The notes under the pieces: generated by a model
Seen by the model: the letters and a program-made list of their open reading frames with translations, nothing else
Databases searched by the model: none
What the model was told of the DNA's origin: nothing
Program-made: the position numbers and the translations under genes
Assembly (NCBI GenBank): GCA_026686845.1
Contig: JAIVEN010000024.1
Coordinates: 3,707,501 to 3,771,500, forward strand
From: Adenanthera pavonina
Taxonomy: Eukaryota > Streptophyta > Magnoliopsida > Fabales > Fabaceae
DNA length: 64,000 nt
Direction of reading: 5' to 3'
In this document: one piece after another, positions 1 to 12,960 of the stretch
How positions within the stretch are numbered: the first letter of the stretch is position 1
Layout: each line of letters opens with the position of its first letter

Positions 1-62
1 ATGTTTGAGACTTGAACTTCATCATTGTAGAACTTTAGAATTAATTCTTCTTTTGCAAGTAA

Positions 63-2102
63 TTAACGGATGAAGTGAAACCTTAGATCTTTATGCTTTG
101 TTCTTCCATGAAATGCTGGATTTTTTGTCATTGCTATAGTTGATTTGTTACCACAAAACAACTCAGTTCCTTCCTCTTGCTTTTGGTATAAATACATCCT
201 TCTAAGGCATATACACTGACATGTTGCTGCAGTGGCTGCTATATATCCTGCCTCTGCTGTTGATAAGGCTGCAGTAGCTTGTTTCTTTGACATCCATGTG
301 ATTGCTCTTGTTCCCATACCAAAGACATTTCTTGAAGTGCTTTTTCTATCATCTAGTGAGACTAAAGACATTTCCCCAAGTGCTTTTCCTATCATCTAGT
401 AAGCTTGGCCAATCACTATCACTAAACCCAATTAGCCTAAATTTGGTTACACGAGTGTACAAAATTCCATAACTCATTGTTCCTGCAATATACCTCAAAA
501 TCCTCTTTGCTACACCATAATGCTGCATTGAAGGATTGCTCATTAATCTTGACACCACTCCAATCGAGAAAGAAAAATTTGTCCTTGTGTGAGTTAAATA
601 TATTAACCTACTAACTAGTCTTCAAAACAACTTCTGGTTTGCTTCTTCTTACTGCAATTTCTAGTTCTTTATCATTGAAGTAGCCTTAATCTTTCAATTT
701 GTCATATTGAATCTTTCCAACAACTGTACTACATATTTCTTTTGATAGACAAATATTCCAGCTTTATCTTGCACAATTTCTAAGCCTAGAAAATAATGAA
801 GCAAGCCTAAATCTGTCATCTCAAATTTGCTCATCATGCTAACTTTAAATTCATCTAACAATTTCAGATTTGAGCCTATATAGCTTATATCATCTACATA
901 TAAACAAACTACAATAAAATCAGTACCTTGCTTCTTGACATATAGAGTAGGCTCATTCTCACTTCTAGCAATCCAGCATGCTAAAAATGTGTATCAATTT
1001 TGCTGTAATAGGCTCATGGAGCTTGCTTTAGGCCATAGAGTGCCTTTTTCAACCTATAGACTTTCTCCTCACTTCCATGAATCATAAAGCCTTCAGGTTG
1101 AGTAACATATACTTCTTCTTCATGATCTCCATTTAGGAATGCAGACTTGACATCAAATTGATACACTTTCCATTCAAGTTGAACTGCTAAAGCAATCTTA
1201 TTGTTTCAAATCATGCAACTGGTGAAAAAGTCTCTTCAAAATCCATACCTTGCTATTGAGAATAGCCTTTTTCCACCAACCGAGCTTTGTGTTTTTGAAC
1301 ACTTCCATTTGCATGAAGTTTTGTTTTGAAGATTCACTTTAAGCCTATAACATTCTTTCCTTCTAGTAAATCTATCAACTCCCATGTTAAGTTCCTTTCT
1401 ATTGCTGCAAGATCATCTTCCATTAATCTTTTTCTATTGCTTCTCTATAAGTTGTAGGATCTAAAGTTACCATAGCAAATTCATCATTTTCGTAGATCTC
1501 CCTCAATAATCTGAATTTTCTTGGTGGTATCTCCTTCGATGACTTACTAGTTGAACTTGAGCTACTTTTTAATAGTGTAGTTACTAGGCTACTTTCTATT
1601 GAAGTGAGACAAGTGAATGAATTAACTAAGGTTGAGTTTGTTTCTTCCATTAATGGCACCTGCAGTTGATTTTCTTCGCTGTTTTTATTGTTGCCTCTCT
1701 AATTCTAGCCTGCATCTTCATTGAATAATGCATTTCCACTTAATTTAGTAGGCCTTTCACTTTCAGCAAACTCCTTGCCATTTCCATCACTGTTCTATTT
1801 TTGCACTCAGCTATGCCATTTTGTTACAGAGTATATGGAGTTGTCAGCTCATGTTTTATGCCATTTTCTTGAAGAATGTGATTGAATTATATTGAAAGAA
1901 ATTCACCACCTCTATCTGTATGAAGCACTTTGATGCTTGCTCCACTTGGCTTCTCTACCATAGCTTTGAATTTCCTAAAATTCTCAAATGTGTCTGATTT
2001 GGATTTTAGGAAATAAACCCAACTCATCCTGCTGATATCATCAATAAATAGTAGAAAGTAGTAGCTGCCACCCAATAAACCCAACACTCTTCTTTCTTTC
2101 AC
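63..2102 (-). pseudogene. Ty1/copia pol remnant (integrase, RT, RNase H)
   Basis: Decayed retrotransposon polyprotein read on the minus strand in several frames. From its 5' end: an integrase-core piece at about 2102-1887 (DDISRMSWVYFLKSK, then HTDRGGEF); a reverse transcriptase at about 1170-880 with QFDVKSAFLNG, ALYGLKQAP and the catalytic YVDD; and an RNase H piece at 558-63 with STAEAGY, NKSTIAMTKNP and RTKHKDLRFHFIR. No protease, gag or LTR was found beside it. Stops and frameshifts, including one caused by a 43-bp duplication, make it non-functional. It belongs to a copia lineage clearly different from the Sirevirus-like copies at 40832-62500. Family assignment is secure; element boundaries are unknown. 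Confidence 0.85.
321..406. repeat. 43-bp tandem duplication inside copia RNase H
   Basis: Two adjacent imperfect copies, 321-363 and 364-406, both starting aaagacattt and containing ctatcatctagt. The length is not a multiple of three, so it shifts the reading frame of the copia remnant: the same DDRKST motif appears in two frames on the two sides. Confidence 0.8.
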
Positions 2103-5100
2103 CTACACTTCAATTTCTTAGATTGATTTTTGTAGTACACTTTGCTTCTTGGTAATTTCATGGTTTCTGATGGTTATGGGAATGACGATTTCATCTGGTT
2201 AATTTTTGTGTCTTGCAATTACTTGGACCTCTCTTACGTGCTATTCATGTGTTTTTGTTTTTCCTTTCTTTTTCCTTTGTTTGTTTTGAGTCTCAACAGT
2301 TACTGAGAAAGATACATTGGCTTCAATGTGCGTCTTTTTCAGTGTGATGTAGGTGTTATTTTGTTGGTTGCTACGTAGTATCTTGGCTGGACTTAAATGA
2401 TTGCCTTCACTTTTATTAGATTGTTGACGGACCCACAGATTATATCCTAAATTTTTGTGAAAGCTTTTCGATATTGTGCTAAGCATCCTATTACCCTGGA
2501 ATTATGATATTGGTGAATGAAAACATAATCCCTAACAGTGACCAAGATTGGAAATTTTCACACCAAAGCAATTGTCCAACTATCAATGCTTGTAAGTTGT
2601 TTACTTTTAGCACTACAAACAACTCTCAATTTATCAAACATAAAGTGCTTAAGACTTGGATGGAGTCAAAGTTTTACACATAAATAAAATCATATTCAAA
2701 TTACTCCCCTATCAACTAAAGTTAAAGTTCAGATTTTAAGTTTACAGCTAATGCATCTTAAATTCTCTATCTTTGTTAATTGTCGACTCTATGGGAGTTT
2801 TAAAATTTTTGTCTGACGTGTTAATGGTTCAATTCTTTCTCCTATTTACAAACTTCTTAACTAGAAATCACCTATCCATACTAATGATAAGTCCTTAACA
2901 ATACAATTTATCTTAAACTCTCTACAATGCATGAAATTGTGTCTAGTTTTAATTGTTACTCTTAGCTCATTGATAGAATATATTTATAATGAATAAAAGT
3001 ATCTTTTAAATTTAAATTTAAAAGACTAATTATCAAATAATTAGTATTCTGCTCTCTAATTTCTGGGCTTCTGTGAAAATGTATGAAATAATAAATCTGC
3101 TCTATTGGAGGAGAGCAGCAGTGGAGTGATGAGCCTTTGTGGCCTCATAAGGCTTTATTCCCTTGCTTCCCATTATGAGCCTCTCAAGTTGTTATTGCTT
3201 TACCCAATGGGGTAAGGTCATGGCTCAGAATCTTTGTACTTGAAAAGAGAGTCTTTAGTCAGTCTAGAGAATTTGAAGTGAGAAAGAAAATCAATAGCAT
3301 TGAAGAAGATGTTTGTTGCGCAATCTAACAGGGCTGTTCATTCTTCTTGGACTCATCTTGTGTGTATATGTAGGAAAAGACATGATTACATTATATGATC
3401 ATATATTAAATGATTAAGAGATTGAGATTCTCATCTTCTTATAGTGCCATCATTTAATCTAAAATGTCTTGGAAGAATTATAATATTTTTATTTCTTATC
3501 TTTTTACTAAATCCTTGTTTTAGTTTTGATAGTTTAGAAATTTAAGAAAATTCAAGAGGTGAAGTAGATATGGATTGAGATCCTGAAATACATTTCACCT
3601 CCATGAGATTCACATGTATAATGATTATATATGCTTCCTCCATTCTTGATAGCTTCTAAAAGTTTTTTATGCTTTTTTAATGTAAGATCTTTATACAACA
3701 TAGTAAAATAATTAACTAAATTATGAGTTGTCATGGCTTGACCAAACCTATTCTTTAATTTGGCATGTTGGAATTTAGTGTTGGTGGCTTGTAGAAGAAC
3801 ACACTTGTGTTCTCAGAACTTTGGACATTTTTAGGAAGCATTAGAACTCATTTCAAGCATTTGGTAAGAGAATCTTGTGTAACCTTATGAATGTAATCAT
3901 GTTTATGTAAGTGGATAAGTTGAAATAGCTATAGTAGTGTTATAAGTTATTTTAAGTTTTTAAGAGTCAGTTGTCATAAAAAAATAAAATATATCAAAAA
4001 TAAATAATATAATATAATGTAATATAAATATAATTATACATATTTATGGAAAAAAAGAGAAAAACTATGTCTTAATCATATCAAATAGAGCATAAGGATT
4101 TGATTGGATTGACTTATTTACTTGTAGTTTTATTTCAATTTTGAAAGAATTGTGGTTTGTAATTGTAGTACTTAATGTTCTTTAGATTTATTATCTAAAA
4201 CAAAGAAAATTTCCAAGGTGAAAAAATAAAAGGAAAAGTTTAGGAACATGTTGGTGGGTCCGAAAACTCATGAACAAGACTAGAAAAGGGAAATCTAGTA
4301 GCTTGAGAAGTTGTAAAAGGAAACCTTAGGTGGGAAGAAATAAGGAGTCGAGGGAGTCTTCTACAAGTAACCATCATCGAACAGGTACAATTCTTTACAA
4401 TTTGAATCAAACTTTTTTTTGTTGTTGTAACTTTACATGCTAATAGATTCACTTGTTTCTTTCCTACTTTTGTGGTCATAGTGATTGATTCACTTGTTTC
4501 TTTGCTACTCTTATGGTCAGTAATTTTCATTCGTCAGATTTATTTATGTAGAACTAAGACTAATTGATTTTAACTATTCCTCTCTCCTAGATTTCTTTCA
4601 AAGTTTTAAATTTTGCCAATTAGAAATTGGTTCTAGCCATTTACCGCTTCCTCTTCTTTCCTTCATTTGTTTGAGTACCACCTATAGTTCTCCCTGATTA
4701 TGTATTTGAGAATTCTAGTTTGACTAATCCTGTCTAAAATGTATCTGGTAAAAAAAAAAGAAAATAAAAAACTAAGTCATACATGAATGAAAAAGCTTCA
4801 AGTTAATTATTGTTGGATATGATTGTGTATTTTAGACTTTTGAATATTTTATAGATATTCATTCTAAATTTCTTTTCTCTAGTTTATTCAGGTTAATCTT
4901 ACTTTAAAAATTCTTTTAAGGTCAATTAAAGTGTGATAAATAACTCTTGAAAGTCTAGGTGAAAAGGTCCCATAGGGATAAAAGGAAAAGTTCAAGTCCT
5001 TGGGGTTGGTGATTAATTTCAAAGCTTCTAAGGTACGTCAATCTTATTTTATGCTATTGTTTTTTCCTTGAAAATTAGCATATGGTGACTAGGAATAGGC

Positions 5101-5422
5101 TAGTTATTGCAATTCACTAAAAAATGGTTGCTAGAAATGTATTAGTTTGCTCTCATTTGGCTCAAATTAGTTTTGTTTTGTGTGAATAAAGGGCTTACAG
5201 CCTAGGAAACTCACATTTCTAAGCCATTATGTTGCTAGATTTTCAGTAGACTAAAGGTTAATTATGCATAGTATAGAAAGGAATTTTGTATAATGATATA
5301 AATATAATATCAAGTGCTAGTGCTTATAGTTAAGAAGTCTAATTATTTGTGAGTTGTTGTAGAATTATTGGACCCTCAACTGCTAGAGAGGCTCTGCTAA
5401 AATTTATACACATCTTAGGAAT
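2103..5422. other. AT-rich DNA without recognisable genes
   Basis: About 3.3 kb between the copia remnant and the CACTA-1 transposase start. Open frames are short and lack family motifs. The left end of CACTA-1 should lie here or further left, but no convincing CACTACAA terminus or copy of the subterminal motif seen at 22510-22925 is present. One short tandem duplication (4446-4527) is the only structure noted. Confidence 0.6.
4446..4527. repeat. 41-bp tandem duplication
   Basis: Units 4446-4486 and 4487-4527 both start gattcacttgtttctt and share a ggtca segment, with a few substitutions between units. No coding context is recognised. Confidence 0.7.
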
Positions 5423-8400
5423 ATGGATCAGTCATGTATGTCTGCAAATCGTTTGACTCAGGAATATTGGGATGGAGTGAAAGAGTTTGTCAGCTTTGCA
5501 GTTCAGCATGCTGATAACCCTGAAAAAAATTATTTGCCCTTGCTTGAAGTATTGCTATAAGAAGTTAGTTAGTGTAGCTGAGTTGCAATTACATTTAATA
5601 TGTAGTGGAATTAACCGAAGTTACACACGATGGACAAAACATGGTAAGATGACTGATGAGTATAGCAGTAAGAGGTATAGTAGGAATTATGGATCAAATG
5701 ATTTTGACACAAGTATATTCGAAGCTGATCATCTTGAAGAGATGACAAATGTGACTGAGGATGAACTTCAGGACTATCTGGAGATGTTTGAGAGGTTGAA
5801 AAGTGATACAGAAAAACCATTGTACTTTGGCTGCACTAAGTTCACTTTATTATCAGCCGTGTTGAAGTTGTACAACTTGAAAGCAGGTAATGGATGGAGT
5901 GATAAGAGCTTCATAGAGTTGCTTGTACTTTTGAAGGATATGTTGCTAGAGGATAATTTGCTTCTTAGCTGAACATATAAGGATAAACGAATGCTAAACT
6001 CTATTAGGATGAGCTACAAGAGGATACATGTTCGTCCTAATGACTGTATTTTATCCTAGAAAGAATATGCATCTTTAGACAAGTGTCTTAAATACAATGC
6101 CCCACGATATAAGAAGAAAGTACCCGTCCTAACGAAGGTGGTATGGTATTTTCCCATCATACCTAGATTTAGACACATGTATAGTAGTGCGGAGAATGCA
6201 AAGCTCTTGACATGGCATGCGGATGAAAGAATTAAAGATGGAAAGCTTAGACATCATGCAGATTCTCCACAATGGAAATTAATTGATCATAACTACGAAG
6301 ACATCGGGCAGAAGATAGAAGCCTATGCCTTGCATTATCTACCGATGGAATGAACTCACATGGTATGCATAGTAGTACCTATGGTACATGGCCCGTGATT
6401 TTGGTGATTTATAACATGCCACCATGACTATATATGAAGTGGAAAATTATGATGATGTTTATGTTGATTTCTGGACCCAAACAACCTGGAAATGATATAA
6501 ACATATACTTAGCTCCACTAATTGAAGATTCGAAGCTATTGTGGGACAAGGGTGTAGAGGTATATGATGGGTATAAGAAGAAACCATTCAATTTGAAAGC
6601 TATGTTGTTTGGTACAATCAATGATTTTCTAGCGTATGGTAATTTTTCTAGATACAATATCAAAGGAGAGTTTGGATGCCTTATATACAAAGAAAGCACA
6701 CATTTCATTCAGTTGGAACATGGTGGGAAATTTGTCTTCCTCGGGCATTGCAGATTTTTGCCCAGAGATATCATTATAGGGGATGGAGAAAAGCCTTTCA
6801 TGAGAATACAAAAGAAAAGGAAGAACCTGTGCCATTCAGTGGTAAGGACCTATTTCGCAAGGTACATGATTTTAATAACAACTTCGAGAAACCTTTTGCA
6901 AGACACCTTGGGACAAGCGGGTGGAAGAAAAGATCAATTTTCTTCGAACTACTATATTGGAAGTCTTTGTATGTGAGATACTTCCTTGATATGATGCATA
7001 TAGAAAAAAATGTATGTGATAGCATTATTGGTACATTACTCAATGTAAAAGGAAAGGCCAAAGATGGCAAGAAAGTGAGGTTAGATTTGGTTGCTATAAG
7101 AATTAGGGGAGAATTGGCACTGGTAAAGCAGAAACGACATACTTATCTACCTCTAGCAACTTATACTTTATGTAGAAAAGAGAAAATCGCTTTTCGTAAA
7201 TTCCTTCATGAAGTTAAAGTTCCAGAGAGATACTCCTCAAACATCAGGAACTTTGTATCTATAAAAGACTTGAAACTAAAGGGTCTGGAGTCTCATGACT
7301 ACCATGTTCTGATGGAGCATATGATGTCAGTGGGTATACGATCCATCTTGCCAAAAAAGGTGCGAGGGACAGTAATGAAACTATGTTTCTTCTTCAAGTC
7401 TATTTGCAGCAAAGTCATTAACCCTAGAAAGTTGCCCATATTGCAAAAACAAATTGTTGTCACTTTGTGTGAGCTTGAGATATATTTCCCATATTTATTC
7501 TTTGACATGATGGTTCACCTCATTAGGAAAACACAGATGTCTAGCCCAGCTTATCTAAGATGGATGTACCCCATTAAGCGTTACATGAAGACATTGAAAG
7601 GGTATGTGAAAAATTGAAGTAGACTAGAGGGTTGTCTTGTTGAAAGGTACATAACTGAAGAAACTGTTGAATTCTATATCGAATACTTATCAAATGTTGA
7701 TAACATTGGGCTTCCGAAGTCTCGTCACTTGGGGAGAACAAGTGGAAAAGGGATTTAGGGAAGTGAAATAGTTAGTATCTCCTGGACACAGTTGGAGGAA
7801 GCTCACCTATATTTCTTGTACAACTTAAATGAGGTTGATGAATATATGGAAATACACAAGGAGAGAATTATAAGTTAGAACCCCCATAAGAATGAAGGTT
7901 AGATATCAGAAGAATTCAATTGGCTTTTTATAGATTGGTAACGAAATCACATTATTTTAGAGCTGGAGAGGAATCCTGGTTTAGTTTCAAATAGGTTGAA
8001 ATGGTTAGCTATGGGCCCAAGCATGTTTGTACTCTCTTACACTGGTTATCTCATCAATGGGTACACGTTCTATACAAAAGAGCAAGAGGATAAGAGCATA
8101 ATGCAAAACAATGGGGTAACTCTTATAGCTCAATCAATGCATATTTCAAGTGCCAAAGACCAAAATCCTATTTTTGCAAACATGTTATACTTTGGGGCAA
8201 ATGAGCGCATATGGGAGTTAGATTTCATCTCATTCCGGGTGCTTGTCTTTTGTTGTAAGTGGGTTCACAACAACAACGACCTTTAAGTTGCTAATTCAGG
8301 GTTCATTCAGGAGAATCCTAATAAGGAGAGGGATAAAAATGATGCTTTTATTTTAGCATCCCAAGCTCAACAAGTACTTTTTATCTCTGATCTTGCTAAT

Positions 8401-8550
8401 AAAAAGTGGTCTATTGTTATGTTAAAGAACAAAATAACTGAGGATAATGCTGAAGACTATCAAGATGCGGATATTAAAGATGATCCTTCCTACGAGATAT
8501 CACTTGATACTAATCCTGGTAGAGATGATGCCCTTTTATATGAGAGATGA
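5423..8550 (+). pseudogene. TNP2-type CACTA transposase, broken
   Basis: Transposase of the plant CMC/En-Spm group, which cuts and pastes the element by binding its ends. The ATG at 5423 opens a transposase-associated N-terminal domain (MDQSC, then CPCLKYC). The TNP2 core follows: STDGMNSHG with an apparent first catalytic Asp at 6344-6346, TINDFLAYG around 6615-6645, and DMMHIEKNV with the expected Glu around 6990-7010. A DUF4218-like part ends near 7610 (MYPIKRYMKTLKGYV), and a DUF4216-like part (GYTFYTKEQEDKS; DAFILASQAQQVLF) runs to the TGA at 8548-8550. The catalytic residues look retained, but several frameshifts and stops (for example around 5555, near 6340, at 7615 and at 8284) break it. 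CACTA-2 carries a homologue. Confidence 0.9.
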
Positions 8551-9214
8551 CCATCAAGAGGGTACTTGGATTATAAAGAAGGGATGAATTAGTCAATATT
8601 TGACAAAAAAAAGAGGAAAAGGTCTTCATATTTTAATATAATTTATTGTTTATCTTAGTGTGAATTTTATCTCCTTCAACATGTATAATTTTTCATGTTT
8701 TATAGTTCTTTACCCATCTTTGATTTCTTATATGTTGGTTGGAACTTTATTGTAGGTAAATGGCGTCCCCTTCTAATCATGATGATCATGGTGATGATCG
8801 TGGTGAAAAATAGTTAGAGGAATATATTAAAAAGCACCGACATGGTGTGGCCATGCTTAAAAAGGTGATACGAGCCCAAGATACTTGCCAAAAGATTTAT
8901 GTAGAGTGGAATTGTAAAGGCAATCCAATACGGAAGGATGGATAAAAATTGAGCAGCTACATCGGGGTCACAGCAAAGTTAGAGGATCCAATCTCTCATC
9001 GTCACATGGATTGGAGGAAAGTCCTTAAGCCTATGAAGAAGCACATTTTTGAAGATATAGAGGTAATAATATAGTATGCCATTTTATTATTATGTTTATG
9101 TATATTTACAGACAATAATTCTTTTGGGTCATGTATGTTGCAGTCTACTTTTGACATAAATGATAGTCATAGGTGTCACATATATATAAATGCCGGAGTG
9201 ACTTTGCGAAATTT

Positions 9215-9219
9215 CCATT
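9215..9219. repeat. Target-site duplication CCATT, left copy
   Basis: Five bases identical to 12147-12151, flanking the LTR 9220-12146; five bases is the usual length for gypsy integration. Confidence 0.85.
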
Positions 9220-12146
9220 TGTAACACCTTACTTTTATCTATATTTTTCCATATATTATACTATGTACAATGTCCAAATGGCTCATATCAAGAGCTTGAA
9301 CCATTAATAGAACCAAAATATTTGAATAAAAAAAAATGTGGTACTATTCATTTGGTTCTCAAGTTTTCTAGACGAAATTTGAAAAATCATAACTTAATCC
9401 AGAAAAATCGTATTAATTTTGTTCAAGTCTCTAGATGAAGATAGAAACCTGATATACAAGATAAAAATATGAAAAGCTCCTTCAACCTAACCAATTAGTA
9501 CAGTTTATTGCTCAAACTTACACTGTACAAATGGTCATTTCTCTCTTTTTCAGGATTTTGGCCATAAGTTTAAAAATTCATATCTAACTCTATATTGAGC
9601 CAAATCATGTATTATATATTCCATTAGAAAGATATATATGTCTACTTACCTTCATATTTTTATTATACATTTATTTAGTCTAGACAGGGCATGATTTCAA
9701 CTTAAATTACTAAGGGTCAGAACCTCACTCTTATTGGAGTAGTCTTGGGAAAACTTGTATATCTTTCATTGTATAACTCCAATTGAATTCAAACCAGTGG
9801 CATATTGAACTCAAAACACAGATCGTTTCAAACATGTAAATCAATGAATTTTTGGAGCTTTGTACGATTTTATACTTCCTTTAAAATTAAGTGATACTTA
9901 TAGTGAAGGTCGTAGCTTTTACTTTACTGTCCAGTTTTGACCCTTAACTTCAAAAATATACTATAAATTGTACATATATCCAAATTGAGTGTTATTTAGC
10001 TCATTGAAAAGCTTGTTCTCTCTAGTTTCATATAAAATATAACTTGACTTACTTGCCCTATCCCAGTCAAATAGTATTGACTTTACTTTCATTACTACAA
10101 AATGAACTTCTAGCAATATAACATGGCAAAGTAGGCTTCATAACAAGCTCACATGATCATTCCATGTTTCAAATCAATGCCAAACATTTCATAATGCTCA
10201 TAAGGACATAATATCACAATGGCACAGATCTAAAAGCATATACATGATTTTATACATAATTTCAAAATATACACTTATAGCTTGAAAACACCATCAAGCA
10301 TCATTCCCTTCTTCATTCTCCTTGCCTTATCTTTGGACTCCTTTGCCATAGCATGTGCCTAGTCATTTAGGATACTTGAGGGGATGAGATTGGGGGCAAT
10401 CTCAGTAGCAAGTTACATTTCATGCAAGTTACATTTCATGTCAAATAACTCACATTTAATCACATTAATCACCTTTAAACAATAAATTGCCACATTGGTC
10501 ATAAAAATTTTGGCAGCATAACGGCTTAGAAAATGGACATCCCGGGGAATAAAACCCTTCATTTTACAGCCAAGACCAATCAAAGAAATCACAATTGCAA
10601 TATGGCAACACAATTTAATCATAGAAAGACATTGAAATAACATAAAGCAAGAATATGAAACTTAGCTACCTTTGGTGCTTGCACTTGGCTTTCCTCTTTA
10701 AACCAAAGCTTCCTCTAGTTTTACCAAGCTTCCTCAAGTCCCTGAACATCATTCAACAAATGCTCAAGCCACTGATTTCATGGCTAACTACAAAAAGCTC
10801 TCATAAAACTCTTGAAACCCTTAAATTCCCAAACTCTTTATCTTAAGCTCTATCTTTGAGTCAATGCTTGTCTTTAAGGTTTTTCATAATGGGGAACTCA
10901 TTTTTGCCATCAAATTGATGAAATTCAACCTTAAGACACTCAAATGATCTGGCAAAAAATATGCTCCAAAGGAAAAAGAATGGTCCTTTCACAAACTTGC
11001 TTAAAACATACCATACTTGTTTCCTTTAGTAAAATATCATGCTTTCTCTTGATTTTATGGTTTAAAAACAACTTTTCTTCCCATTAATCATGCTTGGCTA
11101 GATTAGAACAGTGGATGAAGGAGAGAAAATTTCAAGGGAACTAACTCATAGAGCTTAGAAACTATACTAGAACACTTAAAGAACACAAGAGGTTTGCTTA
11201 CCAATTTTCCTTGCATTTCTTCTCTTTTTCTTTCCTCCTACGTAGCCTTCTTTTCCTCCATGCTCAGACCACTCTTCCCCTCTTTTCTAAATGTGTGTCT
11301 CATACAAGTGATGGAGGAGAGAGTATATATAAAGGCAATTAATTAAGATTACTTTTGCTAATCCTTAATTAATTAAGAAAACTTAATAATTAAGTCATAC
11401 CTTTTCTTAGCCATCAAGCATTCCATCTTCAACCCATGAGCTGCCATGTAGCATCCTAAATGAGGGTACACTTGTCCCAAAACACTGCATAATTTTTTCA
11501 GTCCAGTAATACCTTGTGTTGGTTACTTTATACTTGGACCGATAAAGTTATCTTTTTGTAGTGTAAATTCACTTTATTGATACAAAGTTAAAGTGAATTT
11601 GTATATGGTATTACTTTAATATACTATCTTTAAAAAGCTCATTTTGTAATGTCCAATTGCCTTTCTTTTTGACTTTTTGGCTTTTGTAGATCAAAAAGTA
11701 GCTTTATCAGTATAAAGTTACTTTTTAACTTTTGGCACTGATTATTTCTTTATCCTTGAATATTAACACTCAGTGCCATATACCATTGGACTTCTCTCGT
11801 CGACAACTTCATTTTGACTGTAATATTGCATATTAAAAAAATTATCCTTGACCCGGGAAAAATTTATAATTTTTAAAACTTTTTGGATAATTAGGTGTAA
11901 TTTTCCCCAAAATTTATAAACTTTTCTTCAATCCTCTTCCTCCGTCCACCGCCTTAGCCTTTTTTTTTTCCTCTTAGGGACAAAATAGTCATTTCCATAA
12001 TTCTTTAGGGCAAAAATATAATTTCTCATTTTTCCATCCAATCAGGAAAAATGACCTCTTTACCCTATTTCACGTAAAACAGTGTCTGCCCGTTTTTACA
12101 AATTTTCTATATATTTTTAGTTTTCTAATATTTTAAGGATGTTACA
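9220..12146 (-). mobile_element. Solo gypsy-type LTR (L1), 2927 bp
   Basis: Starts tgtaacacc and ends gatgttaca, with perfect CCATT duplications outside both ends, so this is a single LTR left after recombination. The family orientation is minus, judged from a hairpin shared with gypsy-2's LTR, which carries a primer site. It contains that hairpin at 10385-10404 (8-bp stem, 4-nt loop), a TATA-like tatatata at 11326-11333, and a 16-bp tandem repeat at 10409-10440. No coding capacity is recognised. It is homologous to L3 (19381-22269) and L5 (63623 onward). Confidence 0.85.
10409..10440. repeat. Perfect 16-bp tandem repeat x2
   Basis: caagttacatttcatg occurs twice without a gap inside LTR L1. 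Confidence 0.9.
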
Positions 12147-12151
12147 CCATT
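12147..12151. repeat. Target-site duplication CCATT, right copy
   Basis: Pairs with 9215-9219. Removing the LTR and one copy rejoins exon b of the CACTA-1 second gene with its frame kept. Confidence 0.85.
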
Positions 12152-12285
12152 CCATTCTCACTAGATTCTTCATGAGAGATAAAGCAGGCAACTTCCTTGA
12201 GCATCAGCCTCGATGATTTGAGATAGACATAACACAGGAACACTGGGATGCTTTTGTTGCGAGGCGCCATAAGGAATCTTTTCAG

Positions 12286-12960
12286 GTAAACCATTTAATT
12301 TTCATATACTACATTTAGTTGTTGAATAAAATTCTGGTTTGTTGTATGCATGGTTAGTTGTGTTACATGGTTGGCTTGCATATGGTTGGTCTTTTGGACA
12401 TGACAAGTTTCTTGGTTCTTTTATTTTGTGTTAAGAGAGGGTTTCAAGCCCAAGTCATGTTGCCGAATTTTTGACGGATTTTGGTAGGTTAGTTTTTGTT
12501 AGACTAAAGCTAATTTGGTGCACTATTTTATAAAAATTAAGCCAAGCCAACAGTGATACAATCAAGAAGTAGCAATACCCCTATAGAACGAGTCGTCAAG
12601 GATACCATTGTATAAAGGATAAATTGATACGTGAAAGGTATATAGCTTAATTCCATGAATTATACTTCCATTCAAATACTTACACGTGTTTATTTGTGTT
12701 AATACATAGTAATCAAATGCGAGGTCACAAGGGAGGAAATACAATGCCATAAGCTGTGGATAGAATCTCACGAGAACAAGGATGTGATAATTGACAATGA
12801 AAACATTCAGAAAATTACCTACTCAATAGTTAATATTACTTTATTATCAATTTTATCTATGTATTTTCAAGTGTTTATTATTTATTTGCTAACAATATAT
12901 TTTTTTTTCTTCTTTCCATAGGGTGAACTCTCAAAGATGTCAATTATCTCGATCAGAAGG
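12286..12960 (+). other. Intron-like spacer of CACTA-1 second gene
   Basis: Begins with a GT donor after 12285. No domain or repeat is recognised. A pyrimidine-rich stretch ending in an AG near 12921 could be an acceptor, but the 40 bases after it do not match a known domain. Confidence 0.4.

Noticed and set aside
2611..2623. CACTACAAACAAC as possible left end of CACTA-1
   Set aside because: Only the first nine bases fit; the following sequence does not match the right end's complement, and no subterminal motifs follow.
5115..5127. CACTAAAAAATGG as possible left end of CACTA-1
   Set aside because: Matches CACTA only, lies about 300 bp from the transposase start, and the preceding triplet att does not equal the tcc after the right end.
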